This document shows positions 46,901-54,878 of a DNA stretch of 64,000 nt, piece after piece. Below the pieces are notes generated by a model, which had not been told where the DNA came from, searched no databases, and worked only from the letters and a program-made list of their open reading frames with translations. This DNA is from Hymenobacter rigui. Its GTDB lineage: Bacteria; Bacteroidota; Bacteroidia; Cytophagales; Hymenobacteraceae. Position numbers and translations under genes: made by a program. How positions within the stretch are numbered: the first letter of the stretch is position 1; each line of letters starts with the position of its first letter. Where the stretch lies: NCBI RefSeq assembly GCF_003944715.1, contig NZ_RWIT01000014.1:53741-117740 (forward strand), given 5' to 3'.

Positions 46901-47072
46901 GTACGTGAGCGGCCAGAACCTGTTCACCTTCACCAAGTACAGCGGCCTCGACCCCGAGTTGGGCTATGGCCGCTCCTACACCGACGGAGCTTCGGCCCTC
47001 AACCGCGGCGTGGACCTGGGTAACTACCCCACCAACCGCACTTTCCTGGCCGGTGCCAACATCACGTTCTAA
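43974..47072 (+). CDS. SusC-like TonB-dependent outer-membrane transporter 2
   Basis: This 1032-residue protein has a signal peptide (to about residue 23, ALASAD), a CarboxypepD_reg-like domain (GPVSGTVRDEKGAGMPGVTV), the SusC linker LLNEAVVVGYGSQEKRTVTN at about 115-134, a plug domain (LIRGISTINGNSPLYVVDGL) and a 22-strand-type barrel ending TFLAGANITF. It is only distantly related in sequence to transporter 1 and has no STN domain. It would import a second class of oligosaccharide from the same polymer, for example longer or differently decorated galactan fragments. SusD 2 follows after 22 bp, and two exported endo-type enzymes (GH5 and GH30) come next. Confidence 0.97.
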   Translation: MQRTSILLCGALLPLAVAPALASADPVSKPGTQAVVADGPVSGTVRDEKGAGMPGVTVILKGTSVGTSTDQNGNFSLQIPAGTANPTLVFTSIGYTRQEVPVGNQTTFSLALSPDTQLLNEAVVVGYGSQEKRTVTNAVTTVAGKELSKLTVSDVGSALQGKAAGVTVVGAGSEPGTPPQILIRGISTINGNSPLYVVDGLPVNNINFLNPKDIATISVLKDAASAAIYGSRAANGVILITTKTGTKGESVIAVDATTGVSSPTRVPDMASASEYARLMNLAAANSGLPAVYQNPAAFTETTDWWKEISRRGITQNYSLGLSGGSDKLVYSTGLSYFKERGLIQGSDFDRLSLRLKTQYQPAKRLKVGQDLTLTTTGQHYQNSGSLFRDAFNDDPITKARVPGTSGNPYDYYGASPTDIGNPLAVVERNDDRRNNYSVVGNLYANYEFIDGLVLETRVGTNTNIYERDSFYPFFKIDGNEQNLVNSVTREHNLGIYWNNTNTLTYTKTLGDHNFTALAAGTLEKFDNRTQSGSGQAIPSNDPSLRYLDAATANYAAYGNNYVNTIASLIGRVNYDYKGRYLLTASVRRDGASVFPANNRWGTFPSLSVGWLVSDESFLKSFETLNFMKLRASWGRVGNQNISNTAFIGTLAKTYYVTGVDATQQVAVVQSNVPNTDVKWETVEDYNVGTDLGLFNNQLTVTADVFRRNTYDMLMYQAIPGHVGAGYNSPITNVGSMHTNGFDFTVGYNKSAGDFTYGVSVNGTRAISRIDKLANGQAIYSGNTPIFGRPSKTEEGGYVGAFYGYQTSGIFQNQGEVDNYKAANGQTIQPNAKPGDFRFADLNGDGKIDANDQKFIGNPFPDLTFGVNLNAGYKGFDLQASLVGSFGNDIVNANKGWWYSGSYNYNKIAGLEDKAWHGEGTSNSVPRVVANDNNQNLTRFSNFYVENGSYARVRNLQLGYTFSNGLTNTMRMKSLRLYVSGQNLFTFTKYSGLDPELGYGRSYTDGASALNRGVDLGNYPTNRTFLAGANITF

Positions 47073-47094
47073 CGCTTCCCACCCGCTCCCTGTC

Positions 47095-48630
47095 ATGAAA
47101 AAATACTGTCTATATATCGGCTTGGTTGCCCTGGGCCTCGCGCTGCAGAGCTGCGAAGATTTCCTGACCCAGTTGCCCAACGGCCAGCAGACGACTGCCA
47201 ACTTCTACACCAACGCCGACGAGTGCAAGGCGGCCGTGATGGGCTGCTACGCCCTCACCGACCAGGACGACTGGTGGAAGATTGACCGCACCCGCATGTT
47301 CGGCGACGCCGGCTCGGACGACGCCTGGAAGGGCAACTCCATTGCCGGCGACCAGCGCGAGTTCGGCGACTTCTCACGCTTCTTCTGGCTGCCCAACAAC
47401 GAGTGGTTTGATAACCGCTACACCTTCATCTTCCAGGCCATTGGCAACTGCAACGCCGCGCTGGTAGGGGTGGAGAAGGCCCCCATTGATGCCACCCTGA
47501 AGCAGCAGCTGCTGGGCGAGCTGAAGTTCCTGCGTGCCTACAACTACTTTGAACTGGTGAAGGGCTACGGCGGGGTGCCGCTGGTGCTCACGCCCGTGTC
47601 GCCGAGCCAGGCTCTGACCATCCAGCGCTCCAGCGCCGCCGACTGCTACGCTCAGATTATCAAGGATTTGCAGGATGCTGCCGCCGCGCTGCCCGAGAAG
47701 GCCGCCCGCCCCAGCATTGAGAAAGGCCGTGCCACCAAAGGTGCCGCCAATGCCTATCTGGCCAAAGCCTACCTGTTCACCGAGCAGTGGGCCCTCAGCC
47801 AGCAGGCCGCCGAGCAGGTCATCAATTCGGCCCAGTACAACCTCAACGATGAGTTCAGCTACGTGTGGAACGTGAACAACCACAACGGCAACGAGTCCAT
47901 CTTTGAGCTGAACTACAGCGCCAACCAAACCTTTAACCTGGGTACGGCCCTGACGGTGGTGATGCGCAGCCGCGCCGATAACGGCTGGGGCTTCAACACA
48001 CCCACCAGCAACCTGGAGCAGGCCTTCGGCAACGACCCGCGCCGCAAGTGGACCATTATCAAGCAGGGTGACAACGTGGGCCCCAAAACGGCCAGCTTCG
48101 ACTACTCCAGCTACGACACCAAGCCCTCGGAAAACGAGTCGGGCCGCATCAGCCGCAAGATGTTCGTGCCCCTGGCCGACCGGCCGGCCAACGAGCGGGA
48201 GCATTCCCCGCTCAACCGCATTGAGATGCGCTACCCCGATTTGCTGCTGATTCACGCCGAGGCCTCGCAGCGCCTGGGCCAGGATAGCAAAGCCCTTACC
48301 TCGCTGAACCTGGTGCGGGCCCGCGCCAACCGTCTGCAGCCCGGCACTGTGCTGCCCCGCACCTCCGGCGGCGCGCAGCTGCTGGCCGACATCTGGCTGG
48401 AGCGCCGCCTGGAGCTGGCCATGGAAGGCCACCGCTACTACGACCTGGTGCGCCAGAAGCGCCTGGTGCAGGTAATGCAGGCCTTCAACACCTCCCAGCG
48501 CACCAACACCGACCAATATGACGGTGGCAAGGTGAAAGACCAGATTTCGGAGAAGAACAACCTGTTCCCGATTCCCACGCCCCAGATTCAGCTGTCGGGC
48601 GGCGTGGTAACCCAGAACCCCGGTTACTAA
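47095..48630 (+). CDS. SusD-like glycan-binding outer-membrane lipoprotein 2
   Basis: This 511-residue lipoprotein has the lipobox ALQSC (Cys about residue 20) and SusD features: EDFLTQLPNGQQTTANFYTN near 21-40, LLGELKFLRAYNYFELVKGY near 140-160, YPDLLLIHAEASQRLG near 380-395 and the closing LFPIPTPQIQLSGG..NPGY. It pairs with SusC 2 to capture glycan at the cell surface. The Met before KKYCLYIG was chosen as start because it gives the lipoprotein leader; the frame is open further upstream inside susC. A strong hairpin follows the stop codon by 19 bp. Confidence 0.97.
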   Translation: MKKYCLYIGLVALGLALQSCEDFLTQLPNGQQTTANFYTNADECKAAVMGCYALTDQDDWWKIDRTRMFGDAGSDDAWKGNSIAGDQREFGDFSRFFWLPNNEWFDNRYTFIFQAIGNCNAALVGVEKAPIDATLKQQLLGELKFLRAYNYFELVKGYGGVPLVLTPVSPSQALTIQRSSAADCYAQIIKDLQDAAAALPEKAARPSIEKGRATKGAANAYLAKAYLFTEQWALSQQAAEQVINSAQYNLNDEFSYVWNVNNHNGNESIFELNYSANQTFNLGTALTVVMRSRADNGWGFNTPTSNLEQAFGNDPRRKWTIIKQGDNVGPKTASFDYSSYDTKPSENESGRISRKMFVPLADRPANEREHSPLNRIEMRYPDLLLIHAEASQRLGQDSKALTSLNLVRARANRLQPGTVLPRTSGGAQLLADIWLERRLELAMEGHRYYDLVRQKRLVQVMQAFNTSQRTNTDQYDGGKVKDQISEKNNLFPIPTPQIQLSGGVVTQNPGY

Positions 48631-48649
48631 CCTCCGCTTCAATGCTTGG

Positions 48650-48690
48650 TGCCCGGCGCAGACTGCTCTGCGCCGGGCATTTGGTTGTTA
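48650..48690 (+). terminator. Terminator-like hairpin between susD 2 and GH5
   Basis: A perfect 12-bp stem (TGCCCGGCGCAG / CTGCGCCGGGCA) with a 6-nt loop, followed by TTTGGTTGTTATT. The T-run is broken, so it may only lower expression of the downstream GH5 and GH30 genes rather than stop it. Confidence 0.65.
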
Positions 48691-48712
48691 TTGGCTTCTT
48701 CCTGACGAGCTT

Positions 48713-50185
48713 ATGCCCATGATTCGTTCTGTTATTCTGCCCCGTCTGGCGGCCGGGGCCCTGCTGCTGGCGCTGGCCGGCTGCGGCTCCAATACTCCGG
48801 AGCCCGCACCCGCCCCACCTGTAACCCCGGAGCCGGTGCTGGCCGCCGGGCTGGGCGCGGGCAACATTGCCGGCCTCAACTGGGCCGACCCCCGCGACAA
48901 CTTTGTGGACGACGCCCTGGTGCTCTCGGGCCTGCAGGCCGGCGACACCTACGCCACCGTGCAAGCCAAATCGGCCAAAATCATCAGCGGCCTGCAGGGC
49001 AGCACCGGGGCCAACACCGTGCGCCTGCCCATCAACCCGGCCACGGCCACCGGCGCTACCTGGGAAGCCTACACCGGTGCCATCGACCAGGCCCTGGCCA
49101 AGAACATGAAGGTGATTCTGGCCTGCTGGGAAAGCAGCTCCCGCCGCGACGGCCGCGTGGACGACCCGGCGCAGTTCTTCAGCATGTGGCAAACGGTGGT
49201 GGGCAAGTATGGCAGCAACCCCAAGGTGTACTTCGAGGTGTTCAACGAGCCCTACGGCTACACCCTCACCGAACTGGGCACGCTGTATGCCGACTGGCTG
49301 AGCCGCTTTCCGGCCGTGCACCAGAACCGGGTGCTGCTGGGCGGCACCGGCTACTCCGAAGACCTGACCCGGCTGGGTGCCGACCCGCGCTTCAGCAACT
49401 GCCTGCTCTCTTTGCACCTCTACGACTTTTTCTACGGCAGCCCCGCCACCACGGCGGCGGGCTGGGAGGCCGTGTTTGCCAGCAAGCTGGGCAACAACGC
49501 CAGCCGCACGGTTTTCACCGAGTGGGGCGCGTTCATGACCACCGGCGTAAACTACTACTCGGCCATTGATAACGACGTGAAGAAGGCTTATGTGCTGGGC
49601 GTGAGCAACTACTGTCGCCAGCACAACATTGCCAGCGTGTACTGGCCCGGCCTGCGCAGCGGCGACCAGTACAGCCTGCTGCAGTTTGATGGCACTAACA
49701 CGACAGTGACCAACGGCTCGGGCCTGGGCCGGGTGCAGTTTGCCTGGGGCGAGGGGCTGGGCGGCACCAATCAGCTGTTTCCCAACGCCTACTACCGCCT
49801 CATCAACCGCAGTAGCGGGCAGGTGGCCGATGTGAACGGGGCCAGCCAGCAGCCCATGGCCCCCGTGGTGCAGTGGTACGCTAACGGCGCGGCCAACCAG
49901 CAGTGGCAGCTCACGGCGGCCGGCAGCTACTACACGCTCAAAAACCGCAACAGCAGCCAGCTGCTCGATGTGGCGACCAACATGGTAGTGCAGAACCCCG
50001 ACAACAGCACCCAAACCCAGCAGTGGCAGCTCACGGCCAACGAAGCCGGCTACTACACGCTCAAAAACCGGAGCACGAATCAGGTGCTGGATGGGAGCGG
50101 GGCCTCCACCACTACGGCATTGGGAGTGATCCAGGCGGCCGGCACCAACAGCGCCGGGCAGCAATGGCTGGTGTGGCAGCAGTAA
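48713..50185 (+). CDS. GH5 family lipoprotein with C-terminal RICIN-type lectin domain
   Basis: This 490-residue protein has a lipobox (LALAGC, Cys about residue 24) followed by a Pro/Ala-rich spacer. The GH5 barrel spans about 45-345, with acid/base E179 in YFEVFNEPYG and nucleophile E270 in VFTEWGAF. A RICIN-like beta-trefoil (about 360-490) shows three related QQWQL / QQW repeats and YTLKNRNSSQLLDV. The GH5 subfamily is not clear to me, so substrate is open: an endo-acting enzyme on galactan or an associated mannan/glucan is possible. Lipid anchoring and lectin domain fit a surface enzyme that produces fragments for SusCD 2. ATGs at 48713 and 48719 are both possible starts. Confidence 0.85.
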   Translation: MPMIRSVILPRLAAGALLLALAGCGSNTPEPAPAPPVTPEPVLAAGLGAGNIAGLNWADPRDNFVDDALVLSGLQAGDTYATVQAKSAKIISGLQGSTGANTVRLPINPATATGATWEAYTGAIDQALAKNMKVILACWESSSRRDGRVDDPAQFFSMWQTVVGKYGSNPKVYFEVFNEPYGYTLTELGTLYADWLSRFPAVHQNRVLLGGTGYSEDLTRLGADPRFSNCLLSLHLYDFFYGSPATTAAGWEAVFASKLGNNASRTVFTEWGAFMTTGVNYYSAIDNDVKKAYVLGVSNYCRQHNIASVYWPGLRSGDQYSLLQFDGTNTTVTNGSGLGRVQFAWGEGLGGTNQLFPNAYYRLINRSSGQVADVNGASQQPMAPVVQWYANGAANQQWQLTAAGSYYTLKNRNSSQLLDVATNMVVQNPDNSTQTQQWQLTANEAGYYTLKNRSTNQVLDGSGASTTTALGVIQAAGTNSAGQQWLVWQQ

Positions 50186-50266
50186 CCGGATTTCCTTTGC
50201 GCTTTTCCTTTTCCCACCTTACTGGCGGCTGCTACCGAATTAGTAGTGGCCGCCGCTTTCCGTTCT

Positions 50267-51826
50267 ATGTCCATCTTTTCCATGCAACAGGTCCGCGGGC
50301 TGGCGGCGGGCGTATTCGGCGGCCTGTGGCTGCTGGCGCAGCCGGGTTACAGTCAGCAGGTGCCTATCTACACCGTCCGCATTGAGCCCAGCCAACCTCG
50401 GCAAACCATTGCCAACTTCGCCGCTTCAGATGCCTGGTCCTGTCAGTTCGTGGGCAACTGGCCCGCCGCCAAGAAAGAGGCCATTGCCGATCTGCTGTTC
50501 AGCACCGCCACCGGCCCCGGTGGGCAGCCCCGGGGCATTGGCCTTTCGATGTGGCGCTTCAACCTGGGGGCGGGCAGCGCCGAGCAGGGCGAGCAAAGCG
50601 GTATTAAAGACGAGTGGCGGCGGGCCGAATCGTTCCTGACCCCGGCCGGCACCTACGACTGGAACCGGCTGGCCGGGCAGCGCTGGTTTCTGGAAGCGGC
50701 CCGCAAGCGGGGCGTGAAGCAGTTTCTAGGTTTTCTGAACAGCCCGCCCGTGAGCCTCACCCGCAACGGCAAAGTCTACGCCACCGCTAAGCAGCCCAAC
50801 CTGGCCCCCGAGCGTCAGGCCGCCCTGGCCGACTACTGCGTGCGGGTGCTGGAAGGCCTGCGCCAGAAAACGGGCGTCACCTTCCAGTACCTCAGCCCCG
50901 TAAACGAGCCCCAGTGGGACTGGAGCGACGGAGGTCAGGAAGGCACGCCCTTCCGCAACGACGACATCAGCGGCATTGCCCGGGCACTGGGCCCAAAGCT
51001 GCAGGCCAGCAAGCTGCCCACCCAAGTACTCATTACCGAAGCCGGCAAGCTTGACTACCTCACTGGCCCGGCCGATAAACCCGAGCAAGGCAGCCAGATA
51101 GCCGCTTTTTTCGGGAATATCGCGGCTTCAACCTACTTAGGGAACACGCCCCGGGTGGCGCGCATCATAGCCGGGCACAGCTACTTCACCACTTCGCCCC
51201 AAACAGTGGCCGTGACTACGCGGGAGCAGCTGGCCGGGCAGGTAGCCGCCGTGCCGGGGCTGGCGTTCTGGCAATCAGAATACTGCATTCTGGGCGACAA
51301 CGCGGGCGAAATCAACGGCGGTCCGTGTGATTTGGGCATGACGGCGGCGCTCTACCTGGCCCGGGTAATCCACACCGACCTCACGGTCGCCAACGCCACG
51401 GCGTGGCAGTGGTGGCTGGCCGTGTCTCCCTACGATTACAAAGATGGGCTGGTGTACGTGGACAAGAACAAGGCCGATGGCAACTACTACTCCAGCAAAA
51501 TGCTGTGGGTGCTGGGCAACTACAGCCGCTTCGTACGCCCCGGAGCCGTGCGCCTTACTGCCGCCGTGGAGGGTGCCTCAACCACTGGCCCCCTGATATC
51601 GGCCTACCGCAGCCCCAACGGCCGGCAGCTGATTACGGTAGTTGTAAACCCGGCCGCCTCCGCTGCCGATTTGCGGCTGGAGGTGGCTGGTAAGTCAGTA
51701 GGCAGATGCCAAACCTACGTCACGTCTGCCACTACAGACCTGGCACCCGGCGCGGCGCTGGCGGCGGGTAGCACATTGCACCTGGAGCCGCAGTCCGTTA
51801 CCACTGTGGTAAGTAGTTTGCGGTAA
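50267..51826 (+). CDS. GH30 family enzyme: probable endo-beta-1,6-galactanase
   Basis: This roughly 519-residue exported protein has a leader ending near GYSQQ (about residue 31). It contains the GH30 barrel with acid/base E214 in LSPVNEPQWDW and nucleophile E338 in FWQSEYCILGD, then a beta-sandwich. The extended motif NEPQWDWSDGGQEGTP resembles GH30 subfamily 5, endo-beta-1,6-galactanases that cut the side chains of type II arabinogalactan. This is one of the strongest substrate clues in the locus. I used the Met at 50267; a Met at 50282 also gives a leader. It closes the susCD 2 unit and is followed by a terminator. Confidence 0.88.
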   Translation: MSIFSMQQVRGLAAGVFGGLWLLAQPGYSQQVPIYTVRIEPSQPRQTIANFAASDAWSCQFVGNWPAAKKEAIADLLFSTATGPGGQPRGIGLSMWRFNLGAGSAEQGEQSGIKDEWRRAESFLTPAGTYDWNRLAGQRWFLEAARKRGVKQFLGFLNSPPVSLTRNGKVYATAKQPNLAPERQAALADYCVRVLEGLRQKTGVTFQYLSPVNEPQWDWSDGGQEGTPFRNDDISGIARALGPKLQASKLPTQVLITEAGKLDYLTGPADKPEQGSQIAAFFGNIAASTYLGNTPRVARIIAGHSYFTTSPQTVAVTTREQLAGQVAAVPGLAFWQSEYCILGDNAGEINGGPCDLGMTAALYLARVIHTDLTVANATAWQWWLAVSPYDYKDGLVYVDKNKADGNYYSSKMLWVLGNYSRFVRPGAVRLTAAVEGASTTGPLISAYRSPNGRQLITVVVNPAASAADLRLEVAGKSVGRCQTYVTSATTDLAPGAALAAGSTLHLEPQSVTTVVSSLR

Positions 51827-51840
51827 GGAAAACGCCCCGA

Positions 51841-51883
51841 AAACAACGGCCCCTTGCGGATTTCGCAAGGGGCCGTTGTTTTT
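51841..51883. terminator. Bidirectional terminator between the two gene clusters
   Basis: An 18-bp perfect stem (AAACAACGGCCCCTTGCG and its complement) around GATTT, with A-tract on one side and T-tract on the other. It lies between the convergent GH30 and enoyl-CoA hydratase genes and marks the boundary of the glycan locus and the phenylacetate cluster. Confidence 0.9.
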
Positions 51884-51884
51884 A

Positions 51885-52655
51885 CTAGGCTTTGAACCGC
51901 TGCAGGGCCTGCCGGGTGAAGTCGGACAGTACCAATCGGCCGCTGATGCCGGCGCGCTCCACTAGCAGCGTATCCCAATGTTCGGTGCCCTGCCAGAGTA
52001 CCTGCTTCAGCTCGCGCAGCGCTTCGGGGTTGTAGCTGGCCAGCTTACCGGCAAAGGCGGTTACGGCTTCGTCGAGGTGGCGGATGGTGTCGTGCACTTC
52101 GGCGTACAGGCCGTGGTTGCAGGCCCAGGTGGCTGTGCGGAACTCGGCGGCATCCAGCGCCAGCTGGGCAAAGGCGGCCTTCCCGATTTTGCGCTCCACG
52201 GCCGGGCCCACCACAAACGGACCAATGCCCACCACCAGCTCGCTGAGCTTCACCCAGGCCTGCTGGGTGGCGAAGCAGTAATCGGTAGCCGCAGCCACGC
52301 CCACGCCGCCGCCAATGGCCTTGCCCTGCACCCGGCCAATGATGATTTTGGGGCAGGTGCGGCAGGCATTAATCACTTTGGCAAAGCCAGAAAAGAAAAT
52401 CTGGCCCTGGGCTTCATCTTCAATGGCCATCAGCTCATCAAAGGAGGCCCCGGCGCAGAAGGTTTTGTCACCTTCACTGCGCAGGATGATAACCTTCGTG
52501 GCCGCTTCCTGGCCTACGCGGGTGATGGTTTCGGCCAGCTCTGTGAGCAGGACGCCAGGTAGGGAGTTGTGGCTGGGGTGGAAGAAGCTGATGGTAGCCA
52601 CGCCCCGGTCATCGGTGGCGGTTTCTACTTTGCCGGCGGTAAGAATGTCGTTCAT
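51885..52655 (-). CDS. Enoyl-CoA hydratase/isomerase family protein (possibly PaaF role)
   Basis: This 256-residue crotonase-fold protein shows the oxyanion-hole segments KTFCAGASFDEL and GKAIGGGVGVAAATDY. Of the two catalytic glutamates of classical enoyl-CoA hydratase, the second is present (VKLSELVVG) but the first is not (GGGVGVA instead of GGGCELA). That is more typical of isomerases or of a divergent hydratase group. Its place at the end of the phenylacetate cluster suggests the 2,3-dehydroadipyl-CoA hydratase step (PaaF), but a leucine/methylglutaconyl-CoA role is possible. The start at MNDILTAG was preferred over upstream in-frame codons that lie in repeat B4. It is 150 bp downstream of paaZ. 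Confidence 0.8.
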   Translation of the reverse strand: MNDILTAGKVETATDDRGVATISFFHPSHNSLPGVLLTELAETITRVGQEAATKVIILRSEGDKTFCAGASFDELMAIEDEAQGQIFFSGFAKVINACRTCPKIIIGRVQGKAIGGGVGVAAATDYCFATQQAWVKLSELVVGIGPFVVGPAVERKIGKAAFAQLALDAAEFRTATWACNHGLYAEVHDTIRHLDEAVTAFAGKLASYNPEALRELKQVLWQGTEHWDTLLVERAGISGRLVLSDFTRQALQRFKA

Positions 52656-52688
52656 GGGTGGGGTGGGTGTCTTAGGTCTCGGAAGGAC

Positions 52689-52790
52689 GTCATGCTGAGC
52701 GAAGCGGAGCGTAGTCGAAGCATCTCTACCGCTTTGTTGCTGTAGTAATTCAACGAAGCGGTAGAGATGCTTCGACAAGCTCAGCATGAC
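52689..52790. repeat. Inverted repeat, family B (copy B4)
   Basis: The arms begin GTCATGCTGAGCGAAGCGGA and end AGCTCAGCATGAC, with the inner part GAAGCATCTCTACCGC / GCGGTAGAGATGCTTC perfectly paired. It lies between paaZ and the enoyl-CoA hydratase gene. Confidence 0.9.
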
Positions 52791-52805
52791 ATTCTAGTGG
52801 GAAAT

Positions 52806-54866
52806 CTACTCCTGGTTCTTCTTTTTCACCATCGTGAGGATGGTGGCTACGGCTACGGTTTCACCGGTTTGGTCGGTTACTTCCACCAGCCAGCGCACGA
52901 TGCCCTTGGCTACGTCGGTTTCGTCGCGCTTCTCCTGGCCGATTTTCTCCTTCACCGTCAGCGTTACGCCGATGGTGGTTCCGGGGTACACGGGCTTGGT
53001 GAAGCGGCACTCGTCGAGGCCGTAGTTGAGCAGCACCGGGCCCTTGCGCGGGTCCACGAACATGCCGGCGGCCTTGCTCAGGATGTAGTAGCCGTGAGCC
53101 ACGCGGCCGGTGAAGAGCGTGCCCTCCAGCGAGGTTTCATCCACGTGAGCGTAGAAATTGTCGCCCGATACCTGCGCGAAGTTGGTAATATCGGCTTCCG
53201 TGACGGTGTGCTTGTGGGTCACGTAGGCCTGTCCGATTTCCAGCTCCTCGAAGTAGTGCTGGAAGGGGTGCTTATCCTTCTCAATCTGCTTGGCCTTGGG
53301 CTGGTACACTTCCGTAATGGCCGTAATCATGCTGGGCGAGCCTTGCAGGGCCACGCGCTGCATAAAATGCTCCACCCCGCGGATGCCGCCCATTTCCTGC
53401 CCACCGCCCGCGCGGCCGGGGCCGCCGTGGATGAGCATGGGCAGCGGGGAGCCGTGGCCGGTGCTTTCCTTGGCCATTTCCTCGTTGAGCACCAAGATGC
53501 GGCCGTGGTGCGTAGCCGCACCCAGCACAAATTCCTGGGCTACCTCGGCGCTGTTGGTGGCAATGCTGGTTACCAGTGAGCCGCGGCCCATGTTGGTCAG
53601 GCGCACGGCTTCGGCAGTGTCCTTATAAGGCATCAGCGTGGCCACCGGCCCGAAGGCTTCTACCTCGTGCGAGTCGAGGTGCTCGAAAGGCCGCTCGTTG
53701 AGCAGCAGGATGGGGGAGATGAACGCGCCTTTGGTGGCATCGGCCCCGCGCTCCTGGCCCAGGATGTTCACCGTGTCCAGGTCGCCGTACACGATGGGGG
53801 TGCGCTCGGCCAGGCGGCGCACTTTGTCGCGCAGAATGGCGGCCTGCTCGCGGCCAGCCAGCGCGCCCATGCGCACGCCCTCAGCCAGCGGGTGCCCCAC
53901 GGTGGTTTGGCTCAGGGCCTTGCCGAGGGCAATCTGCACGTCTTCCAGCAGGTTTTCGGGCACGATGATGCGGCGGATGGCGGTGCACTTCTGCCCGCAT
54001 TTGGCCGTCATTTCCTTGCGCACCTCCTTCACAAACAGGTCGAACTCCGGGGTGCCGGGCTTGGCATCGAGGCCCAGCACGGCGGCGTTCAGTGAGTCGG
54101 CCTCCATGGTGAAGGGCACGGCTTCCTCAATGATGCGCGGGTGGGCGCGCAGCTTACGGCCGGTGGCGGCCGAGCCGGTGAAGGTTACCACGTCCTGGTA
54201 GGTCACGTGGTCGAGAATACCCTGGCCCGAGCCCACTACTAGCTGCAGCGCGCCCTCGGGCAGAATGCCGGATTTGATGATTTCGCGCACCACGGCCTCG
54301 GTGAGGTAGGCGGTGGGCACGGCAGGCTTCACCACGGCGGGCATGCCGGCCAGCAGGTTCACCGCAATTTTTTCCAGCATCCCCCAGATAGGGAAGTTGT
54401 AGGCATTGATGTGCACGGCCACGCCCTCTCGGGGTACCAGCAGGTGCTGGGCCATGAAGGTGCCGCCCTTGCTCAGGCCCACCGGCTCGCCCTCCACGTA
54501 GAACGGCTTGTCGGGGAATTTGCGACGCAGGGAGGCGTTGGCGAACAGGTTGCCGATGCCGCCCTCAATATCAATCCAGGAATCGGCGCGGGTGGCGCCG
54601 CTGCGGTAGCTCAGCTCGTAGAACTGCTCCTTGCGCTCCTGCAGGTAAAAGGCCAGGGCCTTGAGCATGCGGCCCCGCTCGTGGAAGGTGAGCTTGCGTA
54701 GCGCGGGGTTGCCCACGCGGCGGCCGTAGTCGAGGATGGAGGCAAAGTCGTAGCCCTCGGGGTGGGCCAGGGCAATGACTTCGCCGGTGGAGGCATCATA
54801 GAGTTCCTGCTGGTCGCCGGAGCCCGCCGCCCAGCGGCCGAGGGTGTAGTTTTCGAGAGTGGTCAT
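52806..54866 (-). CDS. paaZ: PaaZ, bifunctional oxepin-CoA hydrolase / semialdehyde dehydrogenase
   Basis: This 686-residue enzyme opens the ring in phenylacetate degradation. The N-terminal aldehyde dehydrogenase (about 1-520) has catalytic C294 in CGQKCTAIRR and Glu in FTMEADSLN. The C-terminal MaoC-type (R)-hydratase (about 540-686) has D569 and H574 in SGDNFYAHV, the same five-residue spacing as D561/H566 of the E. coli enzyme. The hydratase cleaves oxepin-CoA and the dehydrogenase oxidises the reactive aldehyde. Length and domain order are normal. It lies between paaI and the enoyl-CoA hydratase gene, with long inverted repeats on both sides. Confidence 0.97.
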   Translation of the reverse strand: MTTLENYTLGRWAAGSGDQQELYDASTGEVIALAHPEGYDFASILDYGRRVGNPALRKLTFHERGRMLKALAFYLQERKEQFYELSYRSGATRADSWIDIEGGIGNLFANASLRRKFPDKPFYVEGEPVGLSKGGTFMAQHLLVPREGVAVHINAYNFPIWGMLEKIAVNLLAGMPAVVKPAVPTAYLTEAVVREIIKSGILPEGALQLVVGSGQGILDHVTYQDVVTFTGSAATGRKLRAHPRIIEEAVPFTMEADSLNAAVLGLDAKPGTPEFDLFVKEVRKEMTAKCGQKCTAIRRIIVPENLLEDVQIALGKALSQTTVGHPLAEGVRMGALAGREQAAILRDKVRRLAERTPIVYGDLDTVNILGQERGADATKGAFISPILLLNERPFEHLDSHEVEAFGPVATLMPYKDTAEAVRLTNMGRGSLVTSIATNSAEVAQEFVLGAATHHGRILVLNEEMAKESTGHGSPLPMLIHGGPGRAGGGQEMGGIRGVEHFMQRVALQGSPSMITAITEVYQPKAKQIEKDKHPFQHYFEELEIGQAYVTHKHTVTEADITNFAQVSGDNFYAHVDETSLEGTLFTGRVAHGYYILSKAAGMFVDPRKGPVLLNYGLDECRFTKPVYPGTTIGVTLTVKEKIGQEKRDETDVAKGIVRWLVEVTDQTGETVAVATILTMVKKKNQE

Positions 54867-54878
54867 AGGTTAGGAGGG

